Positions 61,241 through 64,000 of a stretch of DNA of 64,000 bases are shown one piece after another. Numbering within the stretch: the stretch's first letter is position 1; each line of letters starts with the position of its first letter. This DNA comes from Bdellovibrio sp. NC01 (lineage in GTDB: Bacteria; Bdellovibrionota; Bdellovibrionia; Bdellovibrionales; Bdellovibrionaceae). Where the stretch lies: NCBI RefSeq assembly GCF_006874625.1, contig NZ_CP030034.1, positions 2,356,001-2,420,000 of the forward strand. The letters are read 5' to 3'. A model generated the notes under the pieces. The model saw nothing but the letters and a program-made list of their open reading frames with translations, was not told where the DNA came from and ran no database searches. Position numbers and translations under genes: made by a program.

Positions 61241-63305
61241 CCTTGTTTACCTCTGCACTATCGGCTTCTACTTCGCCGTTACGAATATTCAGCTCAACAA
61301 TTTGCAAACGTTTGATTTCGTCGCGCACTTTCGCCGCTTCTTCGAATTCAAGGTCTGCCGACAATTCTTTCATGCGTTTACGAAGTTTTGCAATTTCCTC
61401 TTGCAGCTTATCTGGAGCTTTCGAGAATTTATTAAAGACTGCGGTTTCTCTGTTTTCACCTTGCAATGGATTAGCCGCCAACGATCCGTCGAACGCCTCG
61501 CCCAAGCCATCTCTGATTTTTTTCTTAATAGATTGCGGAGTGATACCGTGGGCCTCATTGTATTCTTGCTGAATACGACGACGACGATCTGTTTCACCCA
61601 TGGCTTTCGCAATACTTTCTGTCACGACATCGGCATACAAAATCACACGACCATTCAAGTTACGAGCGGCACGCCCGATCGTTTGAATCAGTGATCTTTC
61701 CGAACGCAAGAAGCCTTCTTTATCGGCGTCGGTGATCCCCACAAGGCTGACCTCTGGAATATCCAAACCTTCACGCAGCAAGTTGATACCTACCAGAACA
61801 TCAAAAACACCAAGACGCAAATCACGCAGAATTTCTGTACGTTCCAATGTATCGATATCGCTATGCAGGTATTTGACTTTGATACCTAGATTTTCATAGT
61901 ACTCAGTCAAATCTTCCGCTGATCGTTTCGTCAAAGTCGTAATCAAGACACGCTCTTTCAATTTGATGCGTTCGCGGATCTCTTTTAACAAATCGTCGAC
62001 CTGATGTTTTACAGGACGAATTTCAACAATCGGATCAATCAAACCCGTTGGACGAATGATTTGTTCAACGATGATACCTTCTGATTTTTGCAATTCATAA
62101 TTTCCCGGAGTCGCCGACACATAGACCACTTTGTCCATCATCTTTTCGAACTCTTGGAAATTAAGTGGTCGATTGTCCAATGCGGAAGGCAAACGGAACC
62201 CATGAGTGACCAAGTTCATTTTGCGCGCACGGTCTCCACGATACATACCGCCGATTTGTGGCACGGTCACATGCGACTCATCAATAAACGTGATGAAATC
62301 TTTAGGGAAGTATTCAAGCAATGTCGGAGGTGGCTCTCCAGGTCCACGTCCCGTCAAATGACGAGAGTAATTTTCAATCCCCTGACAGAATCCCATTTGC
62401 TCCATCATCTCGATGTCATAATAAGTTCTTTGTTCAAGACGCTGAGCCTCGAGAAATTTTAAATTTGTATTCAAATCTTTCAGCGTCACTTGCAATTCAT
62501 CTTGAATTGATTTGATCGCACGCTTGATATTATCATCCCCGGTCGCATAGTGACTTCCAGGATAAATACCGACTTGATCAATCTCTTCCAAAACTTGTCC
62601 AGTTAATGGATCGATCCACGACAAGCGTTCGACGAAGTCCCCGAAGAATTCAACACGCACGGCGCGCTCTTCTTCATACGGTGGAAAAATTTCGACATTA
62701 TCACCACGCACGCGAACAGTACCGCGTGAAAAATCAACGTTATTACGTTGATATTGAACACGGATAAGCTCACGCAACAAATGATCGCGCTTCATTTCCG
62801 TATTCGACACGATCTGAATCATCATGCCTTCGTAGGCTTCTGGTGAACCCAAACCGTAAATGCACGATACGGAACTGACGATAATAACATCACGACGATC
62901 AAACAATGAACGCGTCGCCGAGTGGCGCATGCGATCAATCTGTTCGTTAATCGCAGAGTCTTTTTCAATATAAGTATCCGTCGAAGGAATATAAGCTTCC
63001 GGCTGATAATAGTCGTAATAACTGACGAAATACTCTACTGCATTTTTTGGAAACAACTCTTTGAACTCTGCATACAGCTGCGCCGCCAAAGTTTTATTCG
63101 GCGCCAGAATCAACGCGGGTTGATTCATTTGCGCAATTGTATGCGCCATTGAAAATGTTTTTCCTGAACCAGTCACACCAAGAAGTGTTTGATGTTTTAA
63201 TCCTGCTTCAAAGTTTTGCACCATCTGCTCGATCGCTTTTGGCTGATCGCCAGATGGTTTGAATTCAGACACCAGTTGGAAGTTCTTTTTGTAAGTATTG
63301 GCCAT
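61227..63305 (-). CDS. uvrB: Excinuclease ABC subunit UvrB
   Basis: This 692-residue helicase-like protein verifies damage and recruits UvrC. Motifs: [12 protein letters not shown] (Walker A), [15 protein letters not shown] (beta-hairpin), [42 protein letters not shown], and the C-terminal UVR domain ([15 protein letters not shown]). ATG 63305 begins [15 protein letters not shown], the usual N-terminus; the alternative ATG at 63332 adds nine residues. It is first in the uvrB-uvrC-murJ operon. Confidence 0.97.
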   Translation of the reverse strand: MANTYKKNFQLVSEFKPSGDQPKAIEQMVQNFEAGLKHQTLLGVTGSGKTFSMAHTIAQMNQPALILAPNKTLAAQLYAEFKELFPKNAVEYFVSYYDYYQPEAYIPSTDTYIEKDSAINEQIDRMRHSATRSLFDRRDVIIVSSVSCIYGLGSPEAYEGMMIQIVSNTEMKRDHLLRELIRVQYQRNNVDFSRGTVRVRGDNVEIFPPYEEERAVRVEFFGDFVERLSWIDPLTGQVLEEIDQVGIYPGSHYATGDDNIKRAIKSIQDELQVTLKDLNTNLKFLEAQRLEQRTYYDIEMMEQMGFCQGIENYSRHLTGRGPGEPPPTLLEYFPKDFITFIDESHVTVPQIGGMYRGDRARKMNLVTHGFRLPSALDNRPLNFQEFEKMMDKVVYVSATPGNYELQKSEGIIVEQIIRPTGLIDPIVEIRPVKHQVDDLLKEIRERIKLKERVLITTLTKRSAEDLTEYYENLGIKVKYLHSDIDTLERTEILRDLRLGVFDVLVGINLLREGLDIPEVSLVGITDADKEGFLRSERSLIQTIGRAARNLNGRVILYADVVTESIAKAMGETDRRRRIQQEYNEAHGITPQSIKKKIRDGLGEAFDGSLAANPLQGENRETAVFNKFSKAPDKLQEEIAKLRKRMKELSADLEFEEAAKVRDEIKRLQIVELNIRNGEVEADSAEVNKDGLK

Positions 63306-63438
63306 CCCTCCGATTGTAGCAAAAATGCGCATTTCTCTCTAGAAATTAAAGGTCTCGCTCTTCGTCATGATTATGCAGAGTGACATTCATATTACATCTT
63401 CATATTGCCACCTGGACCCCTGTTTGTGAGAGTAAAGT

Positions 63439-64000
63439 ATGTCTGCAAACTTTAGAAAAATACTTGTACGCTTCCTGGCTCTTTTCATTCTGATTTGTTT
63501 GGGATGTTTTTACTTTTTTAGACGAACGGTGGCTCCCTTAGAGGGCACCGCGAAGCTGACACAGCTATCCGCGCCCGTTCAGGTTCTTCGTGATCAATAT
63601 GGCGTTCCGCACATCTTCGCCCAGACGAAAAAGGATGCCATGCGTGCGCTGGGATACATTCAGGCCAGCGAACGACTTTTTCAAATGGAGATGTCGCGTC
63701 GCCTTGTCACAGGAACACTTTCCGAAGTTGTCGGCGAGGTTGCCCTTAAGAGCGATAAACTTTATCGCAGTCTTGCTTTACGTCATACGGTCGACAAACT
63801 TCTTACCGACAAAATGAAGGCCGGTGTTTCCAACGATAAAATGCAAGAAGAGATGGAAGCTTACTGCGATGGTATTAATCAATACATCGATACGCACCCA
63901 GCTCCGTATGGTTTTACATTTTTAAGAATGAAGCCTCGTCATTTTACGCCCCACGACGCTTATATGATGACAGGTCACATGGCCTATAGCTTTGGTGTGG
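63439..64000 (+). CDS. Penicillin acylase (S45 Ntn hydrolase), partial, 3' end beyond the window
   Basis: About 187 codons are visible. It begins MSANFRKILVRFLALFILI, an N-terminal signal or anchor, then VQVLRDQYGVPHIFAQTKKDAMRALGYIQASERLFQMEMSRRLVTG, typical of the alpha chain of penicillin/cephalosporin amidases. The autocatalytic Ser N-terminus and beta chain lie beyond position 64000. Such enzymes hydrolyse beta-lactams, acyl-homoserine lactones or other amides; the target here is unknown. Confidence 0.93.
   Translation, partial: MSANFRKILVRFLALFILICLGCFYFFRRTVAPLEGTAKLTQLSAPVQVLRDQYGVPHIFAQTKKDAMRALGYIQASERLFQMEMSRRLVTGTLSEVVGEVALKSDKLYRSLALRHTVDKLLTDKMKAGVSNDKMQEEMEAYCDGINQYIDTHPAPYGFTFLRMKPRHFTPHDAYMMTGHMAYSFGV

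Overview
The window looks like a chromosomal segment from a predatory Bdellovibrio-like bacterium (phylum Bdellovibrionota). This is inferred from gene style, because there is no rRNA here. Gram-negative envelope genes (kdsA, murJ, an RND pump, lipoproteins) sit among many secreted proteases, peptidoglycan enzymes and uncharacterised exported proteins. There are also several very short Xre regulators and periplasmic solute-binding proteins without transporters. I see no prophage, insertion sequence, CRISPR array, restriction system or toxin-antitoxin pair. Coding density is high and both strands are used in short operons. About 83 protein genes and one tRNA-Cys are called. Several genes are short of the usual ORF cut-off, or start at TTG or GTG. 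|| Layout. 0-8 kb: an RND efflux pump cut by the left edge, divergent exported serine and M4 metalloproteases with tandem palindromes between them, a KefB/C-type antiporter overlapping ybaK, and a STAS-like/YheU pair. 8-15 kb: many tiny hydrophilic or exported proteins, a Cys-rich copper-storage-type protein, one Xre regulator, then a ClC transporter, kdsA and an SMR pump. 15-22 kb: a ComM-like AAA protein, tRNA-Cys, an alpha/beta hydrolase with a hotdog protein, a cyclic-nucleotide-binding protein, four tandem Xre regulators and a KGG stress protein. 22-33 kb: hypothetical exported proteins, malic enzyme, HxlR/GST, LysR, and a PadR - siderophore-reductase - Bcr/CflA exporter operon behind three GATATATC palindromes. 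|| 33-48 kb: an L,D-transpeptidase with a Pro-rich exported partner, a CPBP protease, methyltransferases, an FKBP, an M13-like exported metallopeptidase, two orphan solute-binding proteins, carbonic anhydrase and a tyrosine recombinase. 48-64 kb: two lipoproteins, a transglutaminase-like/beta-barrel protein, a SpoIID protein, an nfeD-slipin operon led by a degenerate uracil-DNA-glycosylase-like protein, an MFS transporter, uvrB-uvrC-murJ, and a penicillin acylase cut by the right edge. || How the genes fit together. The cell-wall enzymes (L,D-transpeptidase, SpoIID, MurJ, penicillin acylase), the exported proteases and the exporters fit growth inside or on other bacteria. The PadR/SIP/MFS unit looks like a metal- or siderophore-responsive operon. 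No single block is clearly a new defence or mobile system. The best leads are the dead UDG-like protein in the nfeD-slipin operon, the three-palindrome PadR control region, the Xre cluster, the protease/barrel chimera, and several genes whose ribosome-binding site lies inside a hairpin.
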